A DNA stretch of 64,000 bases. It comes from Hyaloperonospora brassicae (Eukaryota > Oomycota > Peronosporomycetes > Peronosporales > Peronosporaceae). The notes below the pieces were generated by a model that made no database searches, was not told the origin of the DNA, and saw only the letters and a list, made by a program, of their open reading frames with translations. The stretch covers positions 62,001 through 126,000 of the forward strand of contig CANTFL010000146.1 of the NCBI GenBank assembly GCA_947650285.1, given 5' to 3'. The position numbers were made by a program, and so were the translations under genes. Shown piece by piece: positions 11,563-21,925 of this stretch (position 1 is the first letter of the stretch; each line of letters opens with the position of its first letter).

Positions 11563-12045
11563 CTATGCAGCTCTCACATTCGTCAGTCCAAGACAAGCAG
11601 CTGCGCCACCCACTACAACACAGCATCCCGCCACCGACACCACCGTTACTCCCAGCAGAGCCTTCCACGCTGCCGTGCCCGGCGGCAGAGGCTTATTCAG
11701 CGCTAATTTGCGCTCGAAGAAGCTCGCAGACTTGGGCTTGAACTCCTTCGTACACTTTGGCGTCTTGCCAAAGCTCTTTTCCTCCTCCACGAGCGCCTTC
11801 TTCTGCGTGGTCAGGCCATAGTAGAAACCTAGCGCACAATATTGCAATAGAAAATTACATCGAAACATGCCAAGATACCGACACAAGACGTGCAAAATAA
11901 TCCACAGAAGGCAGCGCAGTCGATCGATCACACGCGCACCTCCTCCGAGAAACATCACAGCCACGGTAGACACTGCCGCCAGCGTAAGTGAGACCGTACG
12001 CCGTGGCAACGACACATCGACCTCCGTGTCGTCGGCGTCGCTCAT
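11563..12045 (-). CDS. Small two-span membrane protein, TMEM242-like
   Basis: Two exons on the minus strand: 12045-11940 and 11828-11563, joined across a 111-bp intron (donor GTGCGC, acceptor CTAG). The frame is kept across the junction and the product is 123 residues. ATG at 12045 is the first in the frame. Residues about 18-38 and 93-117 are hydrophobic spans; the loop is Lys/Glu-rich. The small size, the Gly-rich first span followed by Q-K-K, and a second span with A-W-K-A-L-L-G resemble the TMEM242 family (inner mitochondrial membrane proteins linked to ATP synthase assembly). The resemblance is weak by eye, so the name is tentative. It is divergent from the gene at 12191 with 145 bp between starts. 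Confidence 0.6.
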   Translation of the reverse strand: MSDADDTEVDVSLPRRTVSLTLAAVSTVAVMFLGGGARVIDRLRCLLWIILHVLCRYLGMFRCNFLLQYCALGFYYGLTTQKKALVEEEKSFGKTPKCTKEFKPKSASFFERKLALNKPLPPGTAAWKALLGVTVVSVAGCCVVVGGAAACLGLTNVRAA

Positions 12046-12190
12046 TTGTGACGAAAGCGGACGAATGTCCACGCGATGCGAGCACCTGATTCGCTGAATG
12101 ATTCAACAGCCAATCAAAGCGCAATCTTGCGCTTACGTCGATGGTCAAATTTGACGGTAGCGGGAACAAGCTCGCGTCACATTTGCAAAT
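12046..12190. promoter_or_regulatory. Probable bidirectional promoter, 145 bp
   Basis: Lies between the divergent starts of the small membrane protein (12045, minus) and the helicase-associated-repeat gene (12191, plus). Contains CCAAT on the plus strand near 12111 (AGCCAATCA). The short distance leaves room only for shared core promoter elements; no transcription start was identified. Confidence 0.5.
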
Positions 12191-13537
12191 ATGCGGCTGC
12201 ACGTGCTTGGCTGTGGCCATCGGTTGTTCAGCTCTCGCCGCTCGTCGTATCGATTCGCGCTGCTGCCAGCTGCTCTGGAAGCGTTCCACCGTCAACATGA
12301 CCATTTCGTCGTGCCCTTCACGTTTCAGGTGCCGCAGAACGACCCGTTCGAGACTAGGGACTCGCTCTTGTGGCCGGAAGGCACGCGTGGAATGCAGCTG
12401 GGACGCGAAGTGCGCCAGTTCGTGCGCGTTTTAGGCCGTGATCACGACACACCGACACTTCAGCGTGTCCGACAGCAATTGGACGCCATTAAGTTCCCTG
12501 TTGTTGGCGACTGGCGGCGCTTCCAGTGGGAACAACGAACAATCTCAGCGCTGACGAGGTACAAAGAGATGGAGGGCCACCTCGTGGTGCCTCGTACCTT
12601 TAAGGTGCCACGAGGCGATCTACAATGGCCACGAGCGACGTGGGGACTCAACTTGGGCATGCGAGTCACTTCCTTGCGTCAACACCGAGAGAAGTTGAGG
12701 GCGTACCAGATCCAGGACCTCGACGACATTGAGTTTGTTTGGGTCATCGCGGACTACACGTGGGACGTGCTGTTCATGCCTGCACTGCGGCACTATCGCC
12801 AACTGTATGGCCACTGCGACGTGCCGCAGAACTATGTGGTTGGCAGCAGTGATCGAAAAGAGGACTCGGAGTCGTGGCCAAAGAGACTGAGAGGCTATCG
12901 GTTGGGACAGTCGGTGAACTGCATTCGATCGCGATCGGCTTTCGCGGCGTTCCTAGAGCGCGACAAGCTGGAGCTGCAACAGCTGGGCTTCTACCCGACT
13001 ACGAATGACTGCAAATGGGCAGAAACGATCTTACCTACGCTGAAGACGTATCATCGTGTGTACGGCAACTGCAAGATCGACCCGTACTTTATCGTACCAG
13101 AAGAAGAGCCGTGGCCACCGTCCGCGTGGAATCTTCGCCTTGGCTTTACGGCGCGGAATATCCGAAGTCGAGGCGATTACTTCGTGCAAGTCGCACAAGA
13201 CTTCAAAGCGCTCGAGGAGATTGGTTTTGTGTGGAACATGGTGGCAGTCAAGTGGGAGTTCACGGTGTTGCCGGCGTTGCACACCTACGTGCAAGAATAC
13301 GGGCACTGTAAGATACCTGCTAGCTTTGTGGTGCCATGCAACGATCCATGGCCAATGAAGTCGCACGGGTTCAAGTTGGGGCAATTCGCGACAAAGCCTG
13401 CGCGACGCGAGCGATATGCAGACTTTATCGAGATCGACCGCATGCCATTGGAGGCGCTTGGATTCTTCTGGTCAATTACATCGGACGACGCGAGCAGTGG
13501 GCTGCCGTCCACAGTGCCGCATATCACCATATCGTGA
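12191..13537 (+). CDS. Protein of five helicase-associated (HA) repeats without helicase
   Basis: Intronless 448-residue protein starting at an ATG. It consists of five tandem units of about 80-85 residues. Each unit has the helicase-associated-domain pattern: W or F, then L-P-A-L-x-x-Y, G-H-C-x-V-P (or H-L-V-V-P), x-F-x-V-P, W-P and G-x-x-L-G, closing with L-x-x-I/L-x-F-x-W. Examples are L-T-R-Y-K-E-M-E-G-H-L-V-V-P in unit 2 and L-H-T-Y-V-Q-E-Y-G-H-C-K-I-P in unit 5. In bacteria and algae this domain is often attached to DEAD-like helicases; here no helicase motif is present. A nucleic-acid-binding role is an inference from the family. Its location in the cell is unknown; an N-terminal Arg-rich hydrophobic stretch could be a mitochondrial presequence. 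Confidence 0.8.
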   Translation: MRLHVLGCGHRLFSSRRSSYRFALLPAALEAFHRQHDHFVVPFTFQVPQNDPFETRDSLLWPEGTRGMQLGREVRQFVRVLGRDHDTPTLQRVRQQLDAIKFPVVGDWRRFQWEQRTISALTRYKEMEGHLVVPRTFKVPRGDLQWPRATWGLNLGMRVTSLRQHREKLRAYQIQDLDDIEFVWVIADYTWDVLFMPALRHYRQLYGHCDVPQNYVVGSSDRKEDSESWPKRLRGYRLGQSVNCIRSRSAFAAFLERDKLELQQLGFYPTTNDCKWAETILPTLKTYHRVYGNCKIDPYFIVPEEEPWPPSAWNLRLGFTARNIRSRGDYFVQVAQDFKALEEIGFVWNMVAVKWEFTVLPALHTYVQEYGHCKIPASFVVPCNDPWPMKSHGFKLGQFATKPARRERYADFIEIDRMPLEALGFFWSITSDDASSGLPSTVPHITIS

Positions 13538-13595
13538 TCGCTCGTGCGACGAGGCCGTTTGTTCCTGCAAGCTCTGCGTCGCCCAACGTCTCTGC

Positions 13596-13961
13596 TCAGC
13601 CGTCTTCGTTCGCAGCAAAACAGCGTACGTCATCTACTCCTGCTTCGTTTCCGTGTGGTGCACCGTCGAGGACGATCGCGTGGACGACTGAGCTCGTGTG
13701 TCTCCGTTTTTCTCGGCAGGTCCGCGCGAGCGAGACGTGCGGTCTCGACCCACTTGGGCCATCGTACTGTACCGCGGCAGGTAAATGCCCAGCGCACCTT
13801 TTGCCACAACAACAACAACAACAACAGACCGCAGGAGGTGACCCCATTTCGGGATTAGTCGCGTTCATTGTGTACACGAGAACTGGGTATGCTGCCCACG
13901 CACCTGTGACGCCGATCAACGTGAGGCCAAAGCCAAGAAGGACTTTTCGTTCTTTCTGCAT
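13596..13961 (-). CDS. Small hypothetical membrane protein (3' part uncertain)
   Basis: From the ATG at 13961 the reading begins M-Q-K-E-R-K-V-L-L-G-F-G and has one clear membrane span (about residues 7-27), then N-A-T-N-P-E-M-G-S-P-P. After this comes a run of cysteine codons from a (GTT)n tract (about 13806-13826), and the rest looks low-complexity, so a splice site may replace the downstream end. I do not recognise a family. It is divergent from SCFD2, whose start lies 274 bp away. An N-terminally anchored organelle membrane protein is possible; the exact 3' end is unsafe. Confidence 0.4.
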   Translation of the reverse strand: MQKERKVLLGFGLTLIGVTGAWAAYPVLVYTMNATNPEMGSPPAVCCCCCCCGKRCAGHLPAAVQYDGPSGSRPHVSLARTCREKRRHTSSVVHAIVLDGAPHGNEAGVDDVRCFAANEDG

Positions 13962-14235
13962 GTGTCGACAACTGGCCACCTACCAAAAGAGCTCGTGCGA
14001 CTCGCCGCCACAAGGTATGAAAAGCAAAACTGGTGCGCCATAAAACGCAAAACATAAATGCGTAACGAATCGGTAAGATATCGAGCTAAAAAGCGGTACC
14101 TTTTCTTATTGCACAGTTCGGTGGAGAACCGGTAGCGCGAGCCGCAGCTACCGTCGTGGTACCGGCCGTCGCCTTCTGTTACTTCTACTTACCGCGTTTA
14201 CCGACCCAAGCGATTTGATTGATCACGACCACGTC

Positions 14236-17200
14236 ATGGTCGTCAACCTCGCCGAGGAGGTCCTGAGCAGTGTCTTGCAGGCGGCAGAAGCGCTCCGCGG
14301 CGCTGTACTTGCTGCCGAGTCCGGATGTATCGAGAGCTTGCGCTGGTCTGGAGCGATGCCGCTGTTGCTGCGCGATTTCGGCGTCGAGAACGTTCTCTCG
14401 GCCGAGCAGCTGCTCGCGTGCGAATCGTCGGAGACGCTGCGTCGTCTGCTGGGCGTCTCTGCCGCCAGCAAGAGTGTTGAGCACGTTGTGCTGATGCTGT
14501 CGGGGTTCTTGTGGGATTACGAAGCGGCTCTGAAGCGGCTATTGACGCTGAACGTCGTGGCTCGACTCACAATCTGTAGCAGTCTCTCGGAACGTGCGCA
14601 CGAGTGCTACGATAGGGGCACAGCAGCGCTCCTCGACCGAGTGACAGGAGACGAAGATACTGCCATGCATTTTGAAGAGTTTGCTGCTGGTTTACTGGAC
14701 AAGAACGCACCAGAGCGGACGGCAAATCGAGCAGAATTGAAAGACGGACAGCACGACGACGACTGGAGCTGGAATGAGGATGGAAGCGCAGACGAATTTG
14801 TCGCTGACATTCAGTGTTGTTCTGAGTTCTACACGTGCGTGCGTGTTGTCCACTTACCGCTGAGTGTAGTGCCGTTGCTGTCGTCGAAGACGCTGAGTCC
14901 CGAGCCGTCGGTGTTTGTGCTGTCGCACCCGACGTGTGCTTCTGCTTTCCCGTTGCTGCTACACCAAGTGGAAGACGAGAGAATGTTTGCTGGGCGGCGA
15001 CAGAAAAGCATGAAGACGGGCGGCGTGGGAGAAAAGGACACTAAGATGTACGCGCATGTAAAGGACGTGTTGCCGGAGCATATTCCGAGCTCGTTTCGAA
15101 AGTCGATGCGATTGCTGGCGTATACGCTTGCAGAAATGACGGTCGGTGCGCAACTGGACGTCAGAGACCGCATATTTGCAGTTGGCACAACGTCGCTAAA
15201 GATTGGCCACACGTTATTGCGAATCTTGAGTGACATGCAAGAGGCGACTCCTGTAGCACTTGCAGGACAGCAAGTTACCTCGATGGTCATCCTTGATCGG
15301 TATGATTTGCTTTGTACGTTGGCGAGTGGGGACAGAGTATGCGGTGATGACGTTCTTTCTTTTTGTGTGTGGTAGGACGTGTGATTTGGCTTCGCCGTGC
15401 TCATTTGATAGATCTCTTCTTGATCGTATTCTCGATTTACTACCCCAAACGCCTACATACTGTGCTGCAGGAGAAGGCACGTCCGGACATAGAACAACGG
15501 TGCGTCGCTAGATCGGTATAGTTTGCAAAGTTGAAGGGACCGACCTCACAACAGGATGTACATGGCCATAGACGCGACGAAAACTAAACGTGACCGACGT
15601 ATTCCCGCTGCATGGGTGCGAGCCGACACCACTATCAATGCCGCATGCTGCAACTCATGACAAGCTCGAGTATCTGCCGTCAGAGTTTGTTGCTCAGATT
15701 CAGTGGAAGGGTGGCGCTAGTCTGTGTCATCCTACGATACCGAGCAGCTCGAATGTCTTTCGATCGTTATCGTTCAGGCCGGCAAAGCTCGCACTGCGCG
15801 ATCTCGACAGACGGCTCCAAGCTGTAGAGCAAGATCTGATTCGACAGGGGAGCATTCAGAAGTCTGCTGCCACGCGTAGGCCTGGAGAAAAGATTCGTGG
15901 GCGTGATGTTGTGTTGCGTCGCATCAGCAAGATATTGGAGGCTGGTGAACCTACGAACCTGGAACAGAGCTCTCTGATTGAGCTCGGCGTGATTGTTCTA
16001 GAGACACTAAATCGGATGGATCGGTCGCAAAAGCGGTGGGATAAGTGCCGGGAACGGGCCGTGCGGCATGTCGAGCTTCGTAAGAAAGGGGGTTGCGAGT
16101 GGATTCTTCCTGAAGTTGCCGATGCGATGCAGCGCCAAACGTCTGCGCTACAGTCGGGCGCATCTCACGTCAACGAAGATATTCTTTCGCTGCATGAGTT
16201 GTTGATACTGCTGGTAAATGCGTTTGCCCTGTCCTCTGGTGTACAACTCGAGGACTTTACTACGCAAATGGTGCAAAAAGCTCTCGTCGAGTATGTTTTG
16301 CAGGTAGGTCCTTGTGGCATACCCTGTTCGTTGCGATGCCAGCTACCGCTAACGTGTTTTCGAATGTACCCCTTAGACCGTGAGAACGGACCCGCTGGCC
16401 GTTGAGCACGCGCTTCCGGGGCTGTACGATCTGCTTGTTCCGTACCTTGGCAGGAATGAACCAGATGCAGGGCATGATGCTCCAGATCAAGTTGGCATCG
16501 AAAGTGGTGATTGGGAATGGACTGATGGTGGCAACTCGCCGACCGGAACTTTCGACAAGCATGATGATGTGCCGCTGCTTGAGGCGAGGCCCGTTATCGA
16601 AACATACGTCGAAAACTTGACCGAATCGTTGGAGGTGACGCTGACCATCCTGTCGAAGCGCGCACACGTAACTGTACTGACGATTCGTGACTGCCTTTGC
16701 GATTGTTACAGGATTGTTTGGATCAGTCTGTGGCGATTCACGATAACGAAGCAACCTCCCCGACTGAAGAAGAGCCGCAATCGCTCATTGCGCGACTATG
16801 TTGTTCTATTGTGGATCCATCAGGAGCATCTAGTTCGGCGATTCACCACGTACGTTGCACGCTGATGCTATTCGTCAATGTCACGCTTGCAATCTCGCTA
16901 ACACCAACGTCGGCCGTGCACGAACGATGAAATGCAGGTCGTTGATGCGTCTGAACAGCTGACGCGCGCAGGCATCGATCTACTCAAGAGCGGTCTCAAC
17001 AAGTTCGGGTTTGGCATGGGAGGCGGCAGTTCAGGTGACCAACACAGCACCAGAGGTAGCCGAATAATGGACGATTCGAGCACGCTGATTGTGTTTGTGG
17101 TGGGAGGCATCACTTTCAAGGAGGTACGATCCGGCCGTGTTGCATGAGTCATGTGTAAGTGTGAAGTGCTGACTAGAGCTGATACTGCTTCCTTGTAGAT

Positions 17201-17309
17201 CCAAGAAGTGCACGATGCGCTGAGCGACAACAAGAAGTATCAGATCATTATTGGCGGAACGACGATCACGAACAGCGATGTTATACTGCAGAAGCTATTC
17301 ACTTTCTAA
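14236..17309 (+). CDS. SCFD2: Sec1/Munc18-family protein SCFD2-like
   Basis: Seven exons with frame-preserving joins: 14236-15299, 15376-15499, 15572-16303, 16377-16634, 16712-16849, 16938-17123, 17199-17309; introns are 72-88 bp. The product is 870 residues, longer than animal SCFD2 (about 680). Evidence: the Sec1 motif D-R-T-C-D-L-A-S-P-C followed by L-L-D-R-I-L-D-L-L across the first splice, and a C-terminal end V-F-V-V-G-G-I-T-F-K-E then I-Q-E-V and Y-Q-I-I-I-G-G-T-T-I-T, which is the hallmark of Sec1-like proteins. Sec1 proteins bind SNAREs to drive vesicle fusion; SCFD2 is linked to Golgi-ER transport in animals, so a similar role is inferred. The start is the first ATG of the open frame. 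A Ser/Asp-rich middle is likely unstructured. Confidence 0.85.
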
Positions 17310-18879
17310 CAGACCAGCAGCGCGAGTTGGGTGCGAGTAAGTTGACAAATGACACCTGCTGACCTGTAGGTGGAGAGTCTTGGCGTTTCGCATGCACACT
17401 AGAGCTTGGAAGAGGGCCGAGTCTTGACTTGACGGCCAACGGACACATGACCGGTCGCGCTGTTGACGCAGTAAACGGCTCTCTCGTTCATCGAGTCGAA
17501 GTCGGCCGGCTCAGCACAGCCAGAGAAATGTCGACGGTTTATTGAGTCGAGGTCGGCTGGCTCAGCACAGCCAGAAATTTGTCGGCGTTTTCGTGTACAA
17601 GCATCTGAATATGCGGGAACAGTGGATCATCGTCACAATATTGGTATCGCCAGGGCTTGTTACCACGGTGAGAATTGTGTCCACGCACGCTTAACCCACT
17701 GACAAATGGCAATGCCGCTTTTGCTGGAAGGCAAAAATGACGGAACATCATGCTGGTAGGATCTAGCAGCGCCAAGAATTTACGACATGGAGCTTGTAAT
17801 GCGCGACTGGGGCCGTCATCCCAGGTTCGCCCGACTAACCAAGTCAAAGCGGTCGTTGCTTGGAAAGAAGCAGCTTGTGAATCACTTGGACAATGCAGAC
17901 TCGATATTGATGATACCATCATGCGTTTGGTGCTAGATCTCCTACGTCGGCTCATGCCGATCTGACAGTCAACCAGCACGAGTCTTGACGACGGAAACGT
18001 GATGCTGATGCGAGTACCGAGCTCTCGGACACGGGGATGTGCATGTTATCGACCATCGGATGATACGCTGCACACACGTTGGACTGCCGCGTCATTAGAT
18101 GTGTGAGGCAAGAGGAAGGAAGGCAGGAGGGGCTGTGTCTGAATGACACGATCGACGATGCACGAAGCGGCCTAGCAGCTGTATCACTTGATCCGCCACG
18201 GTGGCAATGATGGACCACGATGGAAACCAACGTGGAACCGAGCTGGAGATCTGGTCGTGCGACTTTGTTGGGAGTCTACAGCGCAAATGGGTTTCGCAGC
18301 TACGAAGATAAGGCATGTGGTGAATCGAAGAAGGCTGTAGACACGACTCACGATAGCTGACACCCGTACGTGATCCAGCCGCGCGGACACCTCCGATGAA
18401 ATCTAGGACACGCCTGACTCCTACGAAGCAGACGGACAAGTGCTGTGGCTTCTATCGAGAGAAAAAGCACTCGCAGTGTGGTGGCATGCACGCTTGAACC
18501 GTCGCCGTCTACACTGCAACCACGAGCTGAGCGAATGGTCCGAAACAAGTTGTCCGGATCAAGCTTCGCGAACTTGATGTTTGTCCACTGAGGCTGCCCA
18601 TATATTCATGAACACGCAGGCGTGGGGCATGAGATGGCAACGCCGGGCAGTTACGGTACTTGATGCCGAAGCAGTGATGGGCATAAGCTCTACATTTGGT
18701 CTCTTTAGCGAAGAGTGAGTCGCTTCCGAGACTGTTGTTCGAGATTTACAGGATAGAAACAGACTGCGATCAGGATTAAATGGTCGCCTTTATACTGCCT
18801 CTTTTGTCAGGACGGTGTTTCCAATCGGTACGCGACTCGTGTTTAATCCTCATAATCCGATCACAAAAACGCGTTAAGA
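17310..18879. other. Intergenic or poorly resolved, no confident gene
   Basis: A minus-strand open stretch (ATG 17955, stop 17539, 138 codons) and an overlapping plus-strand stretch (17750-17965) both read plausibly but neither shows a known motif. Another minus-strand piece at 18110-18250 has a tryptophan-containing hydrophobic run. A minus-strand gene with introns is possible but unproven. The stretch also holds the tandem repeat at 17491-17591 and the promoter of the lysyl-tRNA synthetase gene at its right end. Confidence 0.4.
17491..17591. repeat. Two-copy tandem repeat, unit about 51 bp
   Basis: Copy 1 (17491-17541) and copy 2 (17542-17591) share GAGTCGA, GGCTCAGCACAGCCAGA and GTCG in the same order with a few substitutions. 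It lies 180 bp after the SCFD2 stop. Confidence 0.75.
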
Positions 18880-20900
18880 ATGCTGCCCAACATGTGGCTA
18901 CGCCGTGGTCGACGGCTGCTATCGGTCACAGCGCCTTCGGCGTGCGTTGCTGAGGCCATGCAACGGTTCCAAGACATACCATCGTTCCAGCAGTATCCGC
19001 ACGCCTTTCCGGTCTCGATGTCACTGCAGGAGTATCAGCACAAGTTTGAGGCACTTGAGCCCCGAGCTCGGTGCACGGACGAGTCGGTCGCCCTAGCAGG
19101 TCGAATACAGTAACCCTATGTTGCGTTCCGTATTGTGTGTGGCATGATGTGCTTATGGTGTATATGAATGGATACGATTCGAATGGATGGCAGGACGTGT
19201 TGTGGCGATTCGCCATGCCAGCAAGAACCTCGTGTTCTTGGATCTGCAGAACGATGGCCACACGGTGCAAGTTCTGTCCGAGGTGAAGCACTTTCGAGGA
19301 TCAAGAGATGATGCTACTGGCGGTGCTGGTGCTGGTGCTGGTGCTGGTGCTGGTGACAATAACAGTACCGACGAGACAGTGAAGAGCGAGTTTCGAGCGC
19401 TGCACGAGAGTCTGCGTCGTGGCGACATCATTGGGGTCACGGGGTTTCCCGGCAAGTCTGGAAAAGGCGAATTGAGCATTGTGCCAAGACAGCTGCAAGT
19501 GTTGGCTCCTTGTCTCCAGCCTTTCCCGAACAGCAAATACGGCATCAAAGAACCAGTAAGCAAGGGTGACAGAGCTAAATGAGAGCTTGTGAGGACCACT
19601 GCAAACTAACGGCGGCTGTCTGGCTGGATGTGTGGTAGGAAATCCGCTTCCGCAAGAAGTACCTGGACTTGCTGACGAATCCAGGTGTGCGGTCAATTTT
19701 CGTGACACGCGCAAAAGTTGTGCGCGGGATTCGTCGGTACCTTGAAAGCCGCAACTTTATCGAAGTCGAGACGCCAATGCTGTTTTCGGCGGCAGGTGGC
19801 GCAGCCGCTCAGCCGTTTGTGACGGACTCGCGGGCACTTGGCAAGGAGCTGTATCTGCGCATTGCGCCAGAACTGTTTCTAAAACAGCTCGTGATCGGTG
19901 GTTTTGACCGCGTGTTCGAGATCGGCAAGGTCTTTCGAAATGAGGGCATTGATGCCACGCATAATCCAGAGTTTACCATATGCGAGTTCTACCAGGCGTA
20001 CGCGGACTACAACACTCTCATGGATATGGCAGAACAGATGATCGCGGGTATCGCCAAGGACGTGACAGGGTCGTGCATTGTACAGTACCCTATCGAAGAC
20101 GCAAGCGAAGAGGTTGGTGAAGGATCTGCCGACAACCACTCGATGGTCGAGATCAACTTCACGCCACCTTACAAGCGTCTTCCCGTCCTTGACACACTCG
20201 AAGTGTGTCTAGGCGACAAGCTTCCGGACGTGAATTCACCAGGTACAAATGGCGGTATGTGTGCATGTTGTTCCAGCGACTACTGGACTCACCTGTTTGT
20301 CACACCTCTACTAGATTCCATACCGAAACTGCTGGAGCTGTGCGAGCAACATAATATTGAATGCTCCAAGCCGCACACGTGCGCTCGCCTGGTCGATAAG
20401 CTCATTGGGCACTTCATCGAGCCCAAATGCGTGCATCCGACGTTCTTGTACAACCACCCGACGTGCATGAGTCCGCTCGCCAAAGCACACCGCGAGCAGG
20501 AGGGCGTGACTGAGCGTTTTGAGCTCTTTGTGGCAGGCAAAGAGCTCTGTAACGCGTACACGGAGCTGAACGATCCGTTCGACCAGCGCCAGCGGTTTGC
20601 AGCACAGCAGGCGGATCAGCAGCGTGGCGACAGCGAGGCGCACAGCAAGGACGACGAATTTTGCACGGCGCTCGAGTACGGCTTGCCACCAACGGGTGGA
20701 TTTGGAATCGGTGTCGACCGCTTGGTCATGCTGCTTTCGGGCAAGACGCACATTCGGGTACGTGTGTGTGCAGAGTTGTAAGTAGCAATGTACCATGTAA
20801 CGTCACAACTTGTATGTTTGTGTGCTGCTTCGGTCCATGTCCACAGGAGGTCATTATGTTTCCTGCGATGAAGGCCAAGGAAGATACAGCAAAGCTGTAG
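18880..20900 (+). CDS. KARS: Lysyl-tRNA synthetase, class II, probably mitochondrial
   Basis: Five exons: 18880-19099, 19194-19555, 19639-20254, 20315-20757, 20847-20900; all junctions keep frame and give 564 residues. It charges tRNA-Lys with lysine using ATP. The OB-fold anticodon-binding part (about residues 70-190) is followed by the catalytic core: motif 1 around V-E-T-P, motif 2 F-R-N-E-G-I-D-A-T-H-N-P-E-F, and motif 3 G-F-G-I-G-V-D-R-L. The end is E-V-I-M-F-P-A-M-K, diagnostic for LysRS. The N-terminus (W-L-R-R-G-R-R-L-L-S-V) is Arg-rich without acidic residues, like a mitochondrial presequence. A Gly-Ala run encoded by GGTGCT repeats (about 19318-19354) is inserted in the OB-fold. A separate cytosolic enzyme would be expected elsewhere in the genome. 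Confidence 0.92.
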
Positions 20901-21925
20901 AGCGTCTCGACTGCACGTCGAGCCTACTGGACCTGCACCTGAAGAAGTTGCTGGTCTGCCCAAGATGCAAAGAGATCAGTGTGTACCGCGTTCTGTGCGT
21001 CGATGATCGATGCGATATGCTGTGCTCATGATGGACAACTCCAATGTACTTTTCACTGGGTGCCATGGAGTATCACGTCGACCCAATTGCTTCGTGGCGT
21101 CTTTGCGTTTGCTCAAGAAAACGACCAGTAGTATCTGATCGAAAGCGAATGAACGACGTCTCATGATACGGTCTCCACTATCACGAACTCCGGTCTTTTG
21201 TAACCTTCCGAGCGCGAAATGCAGGTTTTTTCTCGATAGTAATAATCAAATCATGTATTCCATCAAGGAACTCACTGACCTGACCGAAAACCAGCTGGTG
21301 GGCCATCGTTTCCAACCAGTCATTAATGGCATCGTCCGGGAGCAGTTCGGCCAACGGCTTTTACGGTGCGCGAGCGACAGACTCGTGCCATGCAGTTGCT
21401 ACAGCTGGCGCGTCGACCGCAACAGTACGTCTCAGGCACAACCTGCTGTTGCACTCACCCTCGCAGTGTTAAAAACGCCCAACACACAAAAGGCAGTCTC
21501 TAAACTGTCCACGTCTCTCTCTTTTTGTATGCTGACAAACTACGGTCCTCGCGCCACGTCGTACCTATATCGTTATCGCGTGTCAACTGCAGAGGTCATT
21601 AAACAAACGGACCAAACGACCGGAAGGACCGACTGCTGGAAAAAGATCGCTCGCTCGCTCGCTCTCTCTGCCTTTTCCCCACGTAAAAGACGCGCGCGCC
21701 GACCTTCAACCGTCGTCAGGTTGCTCAATCGGGGTCAGTCGACTGCCCCCGCCCCTCCCGCAACACCTGATGTACCCCGTCTGACGCGCCAGAGACAGGG
21801 CAGAGTGTACCCACCCTCCGCGTTCAACATCGCGCTCATGTGTCCGACCGACAAAAGAACGTCTCACTTTGCAATTTGCCCACTGCTGCACACGCCACAG
21901 CTGCGCTCCGACCAAAGCGCAGGCC
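20901..21925. other. Intergenic, no confident gene
   Basis: A plus-strand open frame (21163-22425) crosses this region and enters the next gene in another frame; the part around 21250-21400 has peptide-like composition but no recognised family and no clear start. A CT/CG-rich tract near 21645-21670 may belong to the promoter of the gene at 21926. Confidence 0.45.
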
